Of a stretch of DNA of 56,959 bases, positions 1-9,929 are shown piece after piece. Both the position numbers and the translations under genes were made by a program. Numbering within the stretch: position 1 is the first letter of the stretch; the number at the start of each line of letters is the position of its first letter. A model generated the notes under the pieces. The model had not been told where the DNA came from. It saw only the letters and a program-made list of their open reading frames with translations, and searched no databases. The DNA is from Prorocentrum cordatum (Eukaryota; Sar; Dinophyceae; Prorocentrales; Prorocentraceae). The stretch is from NCBI GenBank assembly GCA_963575745.1, contig CAUYUJ010019115.1, forward strand, positions 608,541 to 665,499, read 5' to 3'.

Positions 1-235
1 TGATGTTCTGGGAATACGAAGAACACGGAATGGCCTACAGTTGGCTCCGGGCATTCAAAATGTGTCCTGGGAATGATGTTCTGGGAACACGAAGAACACG
101 AAGTGGCCTGCCATAGGCTCCGGGCATTCAATATTTGGCCTGGGAATGGTGTTCTGGGAACACGAAGAACACGAAGTGGCCTACAGTTGGCTCCGGGCAT
201 TCAAAATGTGACCTGGGAGTGGTGTTCTCGGAATG
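1..235 (+). repeat. 73-bp tandem repeat, about three copies
   Basis: The phrase GTTCTGGGAA followed by CACGAAGAACACG returns at about 4, 75 and 150, and a diverged fourth start lies near 222. Each unit ends in GGCTCCGGGCATTCAA. The array is cut by the left edge of the window. Confidence 0.85.
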
Positions 236-1319
236 GATTCCTAAGGAATGCCTGAGGATGCCTAAGGTTTCCTGGGGCTGACACTTTTGTCCGGATCTGT
301 CCGGATCCCGCCCAGACCCCCCTGGGGCGTCAAGATGCTTTCTTTTGATACCACTAGAAACCTATCAGCAAAAACTGTTAGGTAACAACTGGCGCTGCGG
401 ACGGGGCTTCCCCGCGCGTGCGATTTGGAGCCTGGCTCGAAGCTGGTTCGAAACAATCCAACGGCACTTGTTTTGGGCGGACTTCTTTAAAGGAGATGGC
501 TTGGGCCCTGTTCGAAATCGGTTCGCGACGGGATGGGCGCGAGCGTGTCGCGCGGGGCACTTTGGAATTTGGGCCCGCCCGAGCCCGAAGCCAGCGAGAC
601 AAGAGAGCCTCGCGTGCAAACGTGGGCCAAACTTGAATTGCGCCCATGGGACATATCGAGCCGCTCTCTGGCGATGAAGACCTCCTCCACTGAGTCATCG
701 TCCCGCTTGGTTTTCACTGGGAAATCCCAGCTCGAACAATGCCGGCGGTTGCTGGTCTCAAGAACAGCTAATCATGTGGAACGAATGCGACTTGCAAGAG
801 TGTAAACGGCAACGTCAGGTAGTCAAGGCCCAGGCTGCGTCCTTACACGCAACGAGGTGCCGGGGCGGCGTTGGCGGCGCCCCTTGCCCGCGAGGGCACT
901 TGAGGTGGTCGCCTTTGACGTGTGCTGCGGGCGCCTCGACGGCGTCGGGGGCGTCGGAGTCGATGCCGGAGATGCTGCGGGCGCCCCTGGGGAAGTCTGC
1001 CGCGGGGCGGCGCCCGGGGGCGCAACCGGCGGCGAACGCGCAGGAGCTGGGCGGAGGTCGAGGTCGCGGGTGCACTGCGCACGCGCCACTTCTTGCCGTC
1101 AGGCCCGCTGGCGTAGATCACAGCGGCGCCCGCGACGTTCACTTGGTTTTTTTCCCATGTGGGTGGTGTAGTCGATGCCCGTGTCGCAGCTGGGCGAGCT
1201 GGCGCACGCGGTCGCAATATTTCTCGGCGCCCTCCCCGCCCTCCTCGTCGGGCCTCCGGGGGGAGCCGCCGCGGGGCGATGGGGGCGTCCTGTTGCATGG
1301 CGGGGGCGCCCCATCGGGG
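236..1319. other. GC-rich stretch without a supported gene
   Basis: Several frames stay open on both strands because the DNA is GC-rich. The most protein-like trace is on the minus strand around 1030-1150, with residues resembling VNVAGAAVIYASGPDGKKW, but no frame stands out over the whole interval and no family is recognised. It could be a decayed exon. Confidence 0.4.
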
Positions 1320-1327
1320 CTCTAGAA

Positions 1328-1607
1328 CCGACAGCTCTGATCATCGGAGCCGATGGTTCTGAGCACTGAATCTTTTAATCCGACGGTTCTAAGCTTTGCA
1401 ACCGGTGGTTCTGCGCTTGAGAACTCGATGGGCGACGGTCCAACGATTTAGAACCGATGGTTCACAGCGATCGATTCTCCGAACCCACGGTTCTATGCTT
1501 ACAATTTTAGCACCGACGGCTCTGAGATTTATACCGACGGCTCTAAGCTTTCAAGCTTTAGCGCCGACGGATCTAATCTTTGGGGCCGACGGATCTCGCA
1601 TTCTAAT
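1328..1607 (+). repeat. Spaced CCGACGGTTCT motif, about eleven copies
   Basis: Variants of CCGAYGGYTCT occur near 1328, 1349, 1380, 1400, 1453, 1484, 1512, 1534, 1563 and 1586, with 20-30 bp AT-richer spacers that often contain AAGCTTT. The spacing is irregular, so this is a degenerate minisatellite or a cluster of short sites. Confidence 0.7.
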
Positions 1608-3237
1608 TAGTAGTGCGGGCTCGTGGACACTTCGACCTGCGACCCCTCCGTGGCCGATGTTGACGGTCCACGCAGCAACTCCGCCTCCCTGTGGAAGGGC
1701 GGCGCCGTCGGTGAAACGGGGTCTCCGCGGGGCAGGGGGCCTCCTCGAACTCCTCCTCTGAAACCGACTTGCCACCGTTGTCCTTGCCGAAGAGCTCCCC
1801 TGACTCCTGTTTGCCGTGATCTCTATGCCCGCCCGTGGAAGTGCCCCAGGTACCCTTGCCAGTGACCTTCTCGAGCGCGGCCCTGGCCTGCTCGCCAACG
1901 CATTCCTGGTCGAACAGCTTGTCGTGGCCTGGGGTGGGCACCTGAGACGTCGGCGCCGCGCCGTGGTCGCAGTGGATGGCTGCCCAGGCAGGGTCGTCAA
2001 GGGCGTCTGCAGGTCCGCCTCCGCGGGCGGCGGGTGTCGATCCCTCTTTGGCGGCGGCGTCATCGCCAACTTTGCTGGCTGCCTGGGGTGGTCGGCCACG
2101 CGCCTGAATCGATTGTCGACGCTGGCGTTGACAACTGGAAGGAGTGGATGTCTTGATAGCCATCCATATCTTGATGTGCCCAACTGCCAAACTCACCGCC
2201 GCCTCACCATTTAGGGGGAACCCCGTGGCGGGCTGACCACCAGGTGCGTGGCGTGGTCCAGTGAACGACTGCTTGTAGGCCTTGGACAACCATTCCTGGA
2301 TCGCTTGCATATGTGGCCACGCCGTTTGTTTTTGACGCGCCCAAGTGGACGACGCCGACGCCGCGGCAAACCCGCGGCACGCCCTGTGCCCCGCGCCCAA
2401 GTGAACGAGACCGGCACCGCGGCAAGCCCACCGCAAGCCCCTGCGTCCGAGGCGGACTCTGCCCTGGTGCCCGAGGCGCCCTCCCCAAGACGGAAGGCCG
2501 CGCGTCGAAACAAACGACGCGACGACACATGGCCTTTCATTTCTGTCATCAGTATACCACGGAAACATTCCATCAGCTGGTCGGTCCCTTTGCTGAAATT
2601 GAATTAGGTTCGCGATTGAGTCCTTCAACTCAGCTTCTCTCTCCGATGTGGCCTCCGACGGGGCCCGACCCCTGGGAACAGATGGCGGCTTGGGTGGTGT
2701 TGGAGGCGATGGGCGAAACGCAGGTGCTGGAGCAGGCCCTGCTGTACTCGCTCGCCGTGCCAACTTCTTGGATGCCCATGTGGTCGTCCCTGGCTGCCTC
2801 GTAGCGCTTGACCTGGGCGCTGGTTCGCCCTGTAGTTTCAATGTTACTGATCAGCTTTTCCTTCTGCTAGACAAGCTCTGCTTCTTTCCGTGCCAACTCC
2901 CGAAGAATCGTCTTTTTTCCACGTGATACTTTGCATCTGGGAAGTGTGTGGCGACATCACAAAGCAACTCCATACACATGTATCTCAACATGGCAATCTC
3001 TTGGACATCAGCTGGGCCCGTCGCGCGACCAGCCGTCTGGACCGTTTTTATCAAGACGGCAATGTTCCTGATGTGATCCTTGACATCTTTCCTGAACTTG
3101 CCCAGCTCGTCCCTTTGCCCTGGCGGCCGGGACTTGCAGTAGATGTGCGCATTTTCCTGGGCCTTCGTTGTGCCTGGCATGGCCGACGGACTTCTGCCGA
3201 CAACATCGTTGATTGACCTATCTCTTTCGCCCTGCAT
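1603..3237 (-). pseudogene. Broken protein-coding remnant, function unknown
   Basis: The minus strand reads as two open stretches, 3237-2851 and about 2841-1603, in the same frame and separated by a TGA at 2853-2851. The upstream part is protein-like, with a hydrophilic helix region and residues such as MCMELLCDVATHFPDAKYHVEK. After that point a different frame gives a better coiled-coil-like continuation (RELARKEAELV, an amber stop, then QKEKLISNIETTGRTSAQVK), which suggests a frameshift near 2915 as well as a stop. Further downstream are residues such as IQEWLSKAYKQSFTGPRHAP and an acidic, Gly- and Lys-rich tail. I recognise no domain. Plausible origins are a retroelement ORF1/gag-like gene or a decayed host gene. 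Unannotated introns could explain some of the breaks. Confidence 0.4.
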
Positions 3238-3467
3238 GACATTTTGCTTGTGCCGCTTGAAAAGAAAGGGAAAGCGTGATCACACCGGAGAGCCGACGAT
3301 GCCTGAATCACTCTGAGAACGAAAAATGCCCTGTGGCGACACCTGGCGGCGCGCGCGCGCCTGTGCCAGGCCAGTTCAATAGTGATCTTGGTCGCGGCCA
3401 CTGCGGTGGCGTCGCTTAGGGTCTTCGACAAAAAGGGCTGCTTCTGCCTCTTCAGCCGGGGCGGCTC

Positions 3468-3565
3468 TCGTCCTCCTCCTCCTTCTCCTCCTCCTTCTCC
3501 TCCTCCTTCTGCTGTCCTCCTCCTGTCCTCCTCTCTAATTATTCCTCCTCCTCTTCCTCCTCTCC
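3468..3565. repeat. CTC/CTT polypyrimidine microsatellite
   Basis: Tandem CTCCTC and CTTCTC triplets on the plus strand. It is one of about fifteen such tracts in the window, nearly all pyrimidine-rich on this strand. Confidence 0.9.
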
Positions 3566-3589
3566 GCCATTTCATTCTGTTTCCTCTGG

Positions 3590-3925
3590 GATGCTGATGA
3601 TCAGCTTAATGGTTGCAAATTTGCCTGAAGGATCCTATCGTTGCCTTCGAGATCATACGGGTCCCCCAAAAGCCCCAAGGATTTCCAAAAACACCCAATC
3701 TACATTCTAAAACGCATCTCGTCGATCTGTCTAAGGACTTCCTCCAGATTCCCCAAGGCTTTCGTTGGGGCAGGAGCCGGAGGAACTCCGACAGGATCCT
3801 GTTCGATGTCCTCGGGGCCTCTGAAAAGAATCCGATGGACTCCGCAGGACGTCCTACAGCACTCTGGCGGCTTCCTCGGGCCCCCTCACGACTTGTTCAC
3901 GTGTCCTGCCCAGTTCTATCGTGCC
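3590..3925. other. Unassigned unique sequence
   Basis: Moderate GC, no frame with family resemblance, no inverted or tandem repeat seen. Confidence 0.4.
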
Positions 3926-3929
3926 CATT

Positions 3930-4325
3930 CCGCGGCGGTCTCCGCGCTCCCAAATGCCTCGAGGCGCCGCCTCTCGCAGAGCGAGGTCCCGCCGATGCGG
4001 CGAAACCTCCCCGCGCGGCACTTCTGCTCCCGCGGGCGCGCAAACGGGCGCGCCAACGCGCGCAGCGAGGCGCCGCCCCCGCCGCGGCGTCCCCGCCAGT
4101 GCAACGCAGCCGTGCCATCCCCGCGCGAGGCCTTCACCCGCGCGCGCAGTGTCTGGTCGCGCAGCGAGGCGCCACCCTCGCCGCGGAGGGGAGCTAAACA
4201 CCAGCCGCGGAGCGAGACTCCCGCCGACGCACATTCCCCGGTCGCACTGCGAGGTGTCACCCCGGCCGCGGGGCGAGATCCCCGCCAACCAGTCGCGGAG
4301 CGAAACCCACGCGGATGCAACGTAT
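3930..4325 (+). repeat. Degenerate GCGAGGC..CCGCCGCGG repeat
   Basis: A motif of the form GCAGCGAGGCGCC followed by CCGCCGCGG recurs about every 40-60 bp, for example near 3975, 4060, 4165, 4205, 4245, 4270 and 4295. All frames stay open through much of it, which is a composition effect. Confidence 0.6.
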
Positions 4326-4489
4326 GACGCCTCTCCTCGTTGAAAGCGGGCCGCGTGGGGGAAGAGGCGAGGAAGGAGGTCCTTTCTCGGGCGCAGACAA
4401 GGCGGGTGCTGGGGGGAGGGGGTTGGGATCCTGGCGGCGCGAGTGCGCACCAGAGTATTCCGTCATGCGTGCGCGCGTTCTTTTGCAAA

Positions 4490-4875
4490 TCCCCTCCTCC
4501 TCCTCCTCCTCCTCCTCCTCCTCGTAATCGGCCTCGTAATTGTCCTCGTCCTCGTCCTCGCCCTCCTCCCGCCCTCCTCCCCTCTCCTTTTGCTGCTGCT
4601 CTTCTTCCTCCTCCACCTTTTCTTCTCCCCTAATAGCCTAAGGAATACGAATGTAGTTTGAGAGATGTGCGCATGCACGAGGCCAGAATACCTGCCAGCC
4701 TGCTGCTGCTGCTGCTCTTACCACTCCCGCTCCTGTTCTTGCCCGTGCCGCTCACGTCCTCCTGCTCTTGCTCCTCCTGGTCATCCTCCTGGTGCTCCTC
4801 ACCCCTCTTCCTCCTCCTCATCCTCCTCGTCCTCCTCCTTCTCCTCCTCTTTCTATTCCTCCTCGTCTCCCATTA
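4490..4875. repeat. Two CTC-rich tracts
   Basis: Runs of CTC with CTCGTC and CTGCTG variants at about 4493-4640 and 4690-4870, separated by a short unique segment. Confidence 0.85.
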
Positions 4876-4889
4876 CTTTTCCTTATAAA

Positions 4890-4950
4890 CAACTCCTCCC
4901 TGTCGCACCCACGGACGTGTCGGTAGGGCGGGCCGGGCGGGCCGCCTGAG
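4890..4950 (-). repeat. Dispersed block, inverted copy of 8425-8470
   Basis: The plus strand carries TGTCGGTAGGGCGG preceded by CTGTCGCACCC. The reverse complement of this block occurs near 8430-8470. Translated, both give RHVRGCD, but this reflects shared DNA and not a proven gene. Confidence 0.75.
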
Positions 4951-4959
4951 ACTTCCTCA

Positions 4960-5160
4960 CCGCTTATGCTACTGAAGCGTGACATTTGCAGCAGCTTCAA
5001 AGATGGAGGGTGGCTGGTTTTCAAAATGCGGTGCTCGCCTCCGAACCGTGCGCATTCGTCTTAACATGTTGCAGCATATCCAGCAATAGAGAACAGTTTC
5101 TTTTCAGAATGTGGTTCTCGCTTTAGCGCACTGGACGTTCGTTTTGAAAACTTATGGCAT
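4960..5160 (-). repeat. GAAGCTGTTGCA repeat family, inverted copy
   Basis: Contains GCAGCTTCAAAGATGGAGGG, GGCTGGTTTTCAAAAT and TGCGCATTCGT, which are reverse complements of elements in the tandem array at 8020-8420. About two degenerate units are present. Confidence 0.65.
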
Positions 5161-5480
5161 TTTCAAGCATTTATTGTGTTCAGGTCTTAGAAATTGTGTT
5201 CGGCACTGCTCTGGGACTGCCAGGACACAACGATCATGTTGATTCGCGGTGTTCAAGTCCCAAGAACGGCGGCCTGGCACACTTTAGAAGTGCCACGGCG
5301 CAACAATCTCGTTGGTTAGCGGCGTTGAAATCACATGTGCATTTTTTGGCAGGCTTGATATCACATCTACGGCTGATCTCTACTGGGGCGTTTCCGGTAA
5401 CGGACGTAATTTCTGGAAGGAACCTACAAAGAGGGATCTTGGAAGGAGGGTTGCTTGCAGCATCGTTGATGCGTCTTGAG
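5161..5480. other. Unassigned sequence
   Basis: Moderate GC, no convincing frame. It contains GGCACTGCTCTGGGACTGCC and loosely resembles 7190-7330, where CCTGGGACTTGATTTCCGCG occurs. Confidence 0.35.
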
Positions 5481-5554
5481 TTTGCACTCGTCCTCTTCCT
5501 CCTCCTCCTTCTCTTCCTCCTCCTCTGTTCCTCATCATCCTCTTCCCCTAGGAC

Positions 5555-6612
5555 GAAGAAGAAGAGGAAGAAAGGAGTTGGAGCATTCAGGAAAGCAACA
5601 GCTAAGCTAAGCTAAGCTAAGCTAAGATGGGGTAAGCTAAGCTAAGCTAAGCTAAGCTAAGCTAAGCTAAGCTAAGCGAAGCGAAGCGAAGCTAAGCTAA
5701 GCTAAGCGAAGCGAAGCGAAGCTAAGCTAAGCTAAGCTAAGCTAAGCTGGGCTAGGCAAAGCTAAGCTAAGCTAAGCTGAGCTGAGCTAAGCTAAGCTAA
5801 GCTAGGCTAGGCTAGGCTAGGCTAAGCTAAGCTAAGCTAAGCTAAGCTAAGCTAAGCTAAGCTAAGCTAAGCTAAGCTAAGCTAAGCTAAGCTAAGCTAA
5901 GCTAAGCTAAGCTAAGCTAAGCTAAAGCTAAGCGAAGCTAAGCTCAGGGTAAGTTAAGCTAAGCTAAGCTGGGCTAGGCAAAGCTAAGCTAAGCTAAGCT
6001 GAGCTGAGCTAAGCTAAGCTAAGCTAGGCTAGGCTAGGCAGCTAAGCTAAGCTAAGCTAAGCTAAGCTAAGCTAAGCTAAGCTAAGCTAAGCTAAGCTAA
6101 GCTAAGCTAAGCTAAGCTAAGCTAAGCTAAGCTAAGCTAAGCTAAGCTAAGCTAAGCTAAGCTAAGCTAAAGCTAAGCGAAGCTAAGCTCAGGGTAAGTT
6201 AAGCTAAGCTAAGCTGGGCTAGGCAAAGCTAAGCTAAGCTAAGCTGAGCTGAGCTAAGCTAAGCTAAGCTAGGCTAGGCTAGGCAAAGCTAAGCTAAGCT
6301 AAGCTAAGCTAAGCTAAGCTAAGCTAAGCTAAGCTAAGCTAAGCTAAGCTAAGCTAAGCTAAGCTAAGCTAAGCTAAGCTAAGCTAAGCTAAGCTAAGCT
6401 AAGCTAAGCTAAGCTAAGCTAAGCTAAGCTAAGCTAAAGCTAAGCGAAGCTAAGCTCAGGGTAAGTTAAGCTAAGCTAAGCTCGGGGAACCCAGGGGGCG
6501 CAACTGGGGGAACCAGGGGGGCGCAACCGGGGGAACCGCCCGGGGTGAGCCACACTGCCCGCCCCCTTTAGCAAAGAAAGTAAGAACCCTTCTAGGCAGA
6601 GCCTAGGTAGGG
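5555..6612 (+). mobile_element. Composite element carrying AGCTA satellite
   Basis: The order is a left flank with GGAGTTGGAGC and AGGAAAGCAACA (about 5575-5605), the satellite (5605-6482), then a conserved right block (about 6483-6612) ending in CCTAGGTAGGG. The same order occurs in reverse complement at 54725-55207. In that copy both ends carry perfect 11-bp inverted repeats CCCTACCTAGG. Here the right terminus is intact and the left terminus is degraded, being only CCCCTAGG near 5548 followed by a GAA-rich insertion. It has no coding capacity, so it would be non-autonomous. The repeat order is seen directly; calling it mobile is inference from the second copy. Confidence 0.6.
5605..6482 (+). 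repeat. AGCTA pentamer satellite with higher-order units
   Basis: Nearly uninterrupted GCTAA pentamers. Variant pentamers form a longer unit: GCTGGGCTAGGCAAAGCT begins at 5746, 5968 and 6213, and GCTCAGGGTAAGTTAAGC follows GCTAAGCGAAGCTAA three times. The higher-order period is therefore about 220-245 bp. Confidence 0.95.
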
Positions 6613-6615
6613 AAT

Positions 6616-6850
6616 TACGACGAAGGATCGTGCTCCTCGTTCTCGTCCGCCGTTTCCCGACGGCCAGGAAGGGGATGACGACGAAGGATTTTGCTACTCG
6701 TCGTCCTCGCCCTCCTTCTCCTCCGCTCCCTCCTCCCGATGACTGGGAGGGGGGTGACGACGAAGGATCCTGCTCCTCGTTCTCCTCCTCCTCCTCCTCC
6801 TCCTTATCCACCTTCCGACGACGAGGACGACAACGACAACGAAGGATGTT
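6616..6850 (+). repeat. GACGACGAAGGAT tandem repeat
   Basis: GACGACGAAGGAT starts units near 6618, 6678 and 6758, and a diverged ACGACAACGAAGGATG lies near 6835. Each is followed by TGCTCCTCGTTCTC or similar, then a CTC-rich run. The period is 60-90 bp and irregular. Confidence 0.7.
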
Positions 6851-6859
6851 CCCCTATCC

Positions 6860-7329
6860 TCCTTGGCCGCCTCGAGGGACCCCCCCGGGCTTGGCGTCGG
6901 CCTCCCGCAAGCGTGAGGTAGAAGTCCAACGGCCCTGCGGAGGCGCCGGCTGGGAAGCGGGGCGGAGGGACGCAGGAGCAATGCAAAGAGGATGATGGGA
7001 AGGAAGGGGCGTGCGGAGGAAGAAAAACCGGTGTAAAGCCACGACGCATCAGCGATGCCACCCAGGTTCCCTTTCATAGGCCCCTGCAAGAATCCATTCT
7101 CATTGCGGGAGGTGCCCCATTGGAAGACAACTGTCTGAAAATCCCCCCTCGCGCCAAAACGCAATAACTAGAAGGAATCAACGCCGCGGATCAACGTGAC
7201 GGTTACGTTCTGACAGTCCGAAATCGTGACGGAACACCATTCCTGGGACTTGATTTCCGCGAGTCAACGAGACTGTTAGTCCAGGCGATCCTAAACCATG
7301 CCAGACCACAGTTCCTGGAATTTCAGCCT
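6860..7329. other. No gene seen
   Basis: Mixed composition. 7190-7329 contains two loose repeats around TCAACG.GAC.GTTA, similar to part of 5161-5480. No protein family is recognised. Confidence 0.35.
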
Positions 7330-7474
7330 TGCAAATCCTGAAACCTGCTGTAGATCTCGAATGTGCGCAGCACTGAAGGGATAACAACATTTGTAAAAGG
7401 AACCGGCATCCATCCTGGAAGCTGTTGCAGAGGCTCAGAATGAATGGTCGCGGCGAAACCACCACTTTGAAAAG

Positions 7475-7480
<6 letters not shown>
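7330..7480 (+). repeat. GAAGCTGTTGCA repeat family, partial copy
   Basis: TGGAAGCTGTTGCAGAGGCT is followed by a stretch on CAGAATGAATGG with GGCGAAACCACCACTT. This matches the start of the array at 8050-8100 in the same orientation. Confidence 0.7.
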
Positions 7481-7518
<38 letters not shown>

Positions 7519-7562
7519 GTGGTGATGTGACGATGGTGATGGTGATGGTGATGGAGATGGTG
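7478..7562 (+). repeat. GAT and GATGGT microsatellite
   Basis: About fourteen GAT triplets followed by GATGGT hexamers. Confidence 0.95.
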
Positions 7563-7569
7563 ATGATCC

Positions 7570-7926
7570 CGGCCCCCCCCAACCCCCTCTCCTCTGTCCT
7601 GTCCCCCCCCCCTCTCTCCTTTCCACCCCCCCCCCCCCTCCCTCTCTCCTGTTCCCCCCTCCTCCCCCTCTTTCCTGTCCCCCCCCCCCCCTCTCCCCCC
7701 CCCTCTTTCCCCCCCCCTCTCTCCTGTCCCCCCCCTCTCTCCTTTCCCCCTCCCCTCTCTCCTGCCCCCCCCCTCCCTCCCTCCCCCTCTCCTCCCTCCC
7801 CCCCCCCCCTCTCCCCCCCCTCTCCCCCCCCTCCCCCCCTCTCTCCTGTCCCCCCCCCCTTCCCCTCTCTCCTTCTCTTCCTGTCCCCTCCCCCCCTCCT
7901 CTCTCCTGTCCCCCCCCCTGTCTCCT
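7570..7926. repeat. Long C-rich polypyrimidine tract
   Basis: Runs of 6-14 C separated by TCTCTCC or TTTCC over about 350 bp. The minus strand is a dense series of G runs with strong G-quadruplex potential, and mirror-symmetric stretches could favour triplex DNA. Run lengths may be affected by assembly error. Confidence 0.95.
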
Positions 7927-8019
7927 GGGGGCTGGCAGGGGGGAGGTGCCGAGCACTTAAATCGTCAGGTAATTACGTCCCCCCCCCCTCCCCCCCTCCC
8001 AAGCAGAGCTAAAGCTCAT

Positions 8020-8420
8020 GCTGAAGCAGAGCTTCATCTTAGACTTCTTAAGCGCAGAGGCTCAAAATGAATGGGCGCGGCGACACCACCACTTCGAAAA
8101 GGAGTTGCCCTCCATCGTTGAAGCTTTTGCAGACGTCCAACACGAATGTGCGCAGGGCTCGAAGGAGAGCAATCTTTTGAAGACCAGCCGCCCTCCATCC
8201 TCGAAGCTGCTGCAACATTTGACAACGAATATGCATGGCGCTCACGCGAGAGCCACCGTTTGAAAAACAGCCTCCCTCCATACTTGAAGCTGTTGCGAAC
8301 TTTTAAGGGAAATGTTCGCAGCGCCGTGGCGAGAACCACATGTTGTTGAAAACGACCTGCCCTCTACCCTTGAAACTGTTGTTTTCAAACTCCAAGAACA
8401 TGAATGGTGAAGGAAGCTCA
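8020..8420 (+). repeat. GAAGCTGTTGCA tandem array, about 85-bp units
   Basis: CCCTCCATNNTTGAAGC recurs near 8108, 8192, 8271 and 8363. Each unit also carries a GAATGTGCGCAGNGCTC-like segment and a GTTTGAAAA-like segment. Diverged inverted relatives lie at 4960-5160 and 50820-51135. Confidence 0.8.
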
Positions 8421-8424
8421 AGCG

Positions 8425-8470
8425 AAACGCCCGCCCCGCCCTACCGACATGTCAGGGGGTGCGACCAGGT
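8425..8470 (+). repeat. Dispersed block, partner of 4890-4950
   Basis: GCCCTACCGACATGTC followed by GGGGGTGCGACCAGG is the reverse complement of the block near 4895-4945. Both copies sit beside the GAAGCTGTTGCA repeat family, so the two modules form a composite. Confidence 0.75.
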
Positions 8471-8479
8471 TTTCAATGT

Positions 8480-8640
8480 GCAAGAAATGAAGAACAAAAA
8501 GGAATCCAATCAAGGACATGTGGGGGGACCGGGAACGGATAAGAAAAAAGGAAATGAGGATGAAGAGGAGGAAAAGGATGAGGAAAAAAAACGGGTGGAG
8601 GAGGAGGGGGGGGACGAGGATGCGGAGGAGGATGGGTGGC
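8480..8640 (+). repeat. Purine-rich GAGGA tract
   Basis: Low-complexity GAGGAGG and AAAAGG runs on the plus strand, with no gene visible. Confidence 0.7.
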
Positions 8641-8724
8641 GGGTGGGTATCCCAAGTCTTCGATACCCGCCCTCTTCGTGTTCGGTCGCACCCGCTTGGG
8701 GTTATATCTTTCTTACCTGCAACG

Positions 8725-9798
8725 TGTATTTCGTGCCGCGCCCTCGGCGGCCGCGGCAAAACCGGATGCGGCATCGATGGAACAGGTGGCAGTTCAGACC
8801 GCGCGCGCCGAGGTCAGCGCGCAGCTCCGGTCGCTCATGGGCATGGGTGTTGGAGCGCCGCAGGCCCCCCCTCGGGGCAGACGGCCCAGGTCGCCTCCTG
8901 GGCCGACGTCGAGCCGAGTGCGAAGACGGTCCGGCTCTCGGCGAAGACCAGCAGTGGCAGTGGTGGACGCTTGCTCCTCGCGGGCACTGGAGTCACTCAT
9001 GAGTTGCGCGGGGTGCGCGACCTGTCCGCAGTCCGCGGCAGGACCGTGAAACTGCAGACCGCTACAGGTGAGGTCGACGCGAAGATGGTTGCGGACGTCG
9101 TCTTCGTCGAAGCGGAGGCTTTGCAGGGTCTGTTCCCTCTCGCGACTTACGTGGAGCAGCTCGGCCTCAGGATGAACTGGGATGCGGAGCAGTGCGTGGT
9201 GAGGCTCGCGGACGGCCGTGATGTGCACATCCACCGCGTGAACAACGCGCTCTACATCTCCGAAGGTGACGCGGAGGTGCTTCGGCAGGAGCGGCGGAGG
9301 CAACTCCGCGAGCGTTTTCGCGCAGCGATGGGCGTGCTCGCGTGTGCCTTCCGCGCCATGGCGCATGCCGCGCCCGCGCGGGCCAGCCTGCATGAGCACG
9401 AGGAGGCGGGGCACGTCGTCTTCGACCCTGCCTGCGGCAAGTGCTGGGGCGCCTCCGGGCGCAGGAGGCAGCATTTCAGACGCGACGCTTCGACGAGGTC
9501 AGGCGGCCAGTTGTCGGTAGACCTGTCTGGGCCGCATCTGCCTGGACGCTGGCTCTCAGGGCGGCCAGAGGACCAGGGTAAGAAGGCCATCCACTTCCTT
9601 CTCGCCGCTCTGAGCGTCACCACCGACGACGAGCTGGCGCGGAAGAGGAGGCGCGAGGAGGAAACACGCGCTGGCCCAGGGCGGGCGCCAGGAGCGCAGG
9701 CGGCAGCCGTTGGTGAGGATGCTGACGCAGACGCTGCGGTGACGGAGGTTTCCCCGCTCCTCTCAGAGAGACTGCGCCGGCGCCGCATCCAGCACTGA
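8725..9798 (+). pseudogene. Copia gag remnant, protease-like and integrase N-terminus
   Basis: A short gag-like helical segment (QTARAEVSAQLRSLMGMG, near 8793-8850) is followed in another frame by a retropepsin-like region. Where an active protease has D-S/T-G, this copy reads LLLAGTGVTHELRG (from about 8970), so the catalytic Asp is missing. The region continues with LFPLATYVEQLGL and ends before the integrase zinc-binding part, of which FDPACGKCWGASGRRRQHF (about 9418-9475) is the Cys-Cys half. The first integrase Asp follows in GGQLSVDLSGP (about 9500-9535). The frame ends at a stop at 9796-9798 after a charged, Ala-rich stretch that does not look like integrase. Confidence 0.8.
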
Positions 9799-9929
9799 GG
9801 AGGCCGATGGCACGCGCCGCCGAGGCGCTCGGCGTCTGCGCGCGGCCGGCGGCCGTGGAGGCGAAGGGAGCGCCTGGCGAGGGTCAGCCCGCCGGCCCAG
9901 ATGTTCTCCGAGAGGCCTCCGGGGACCTT

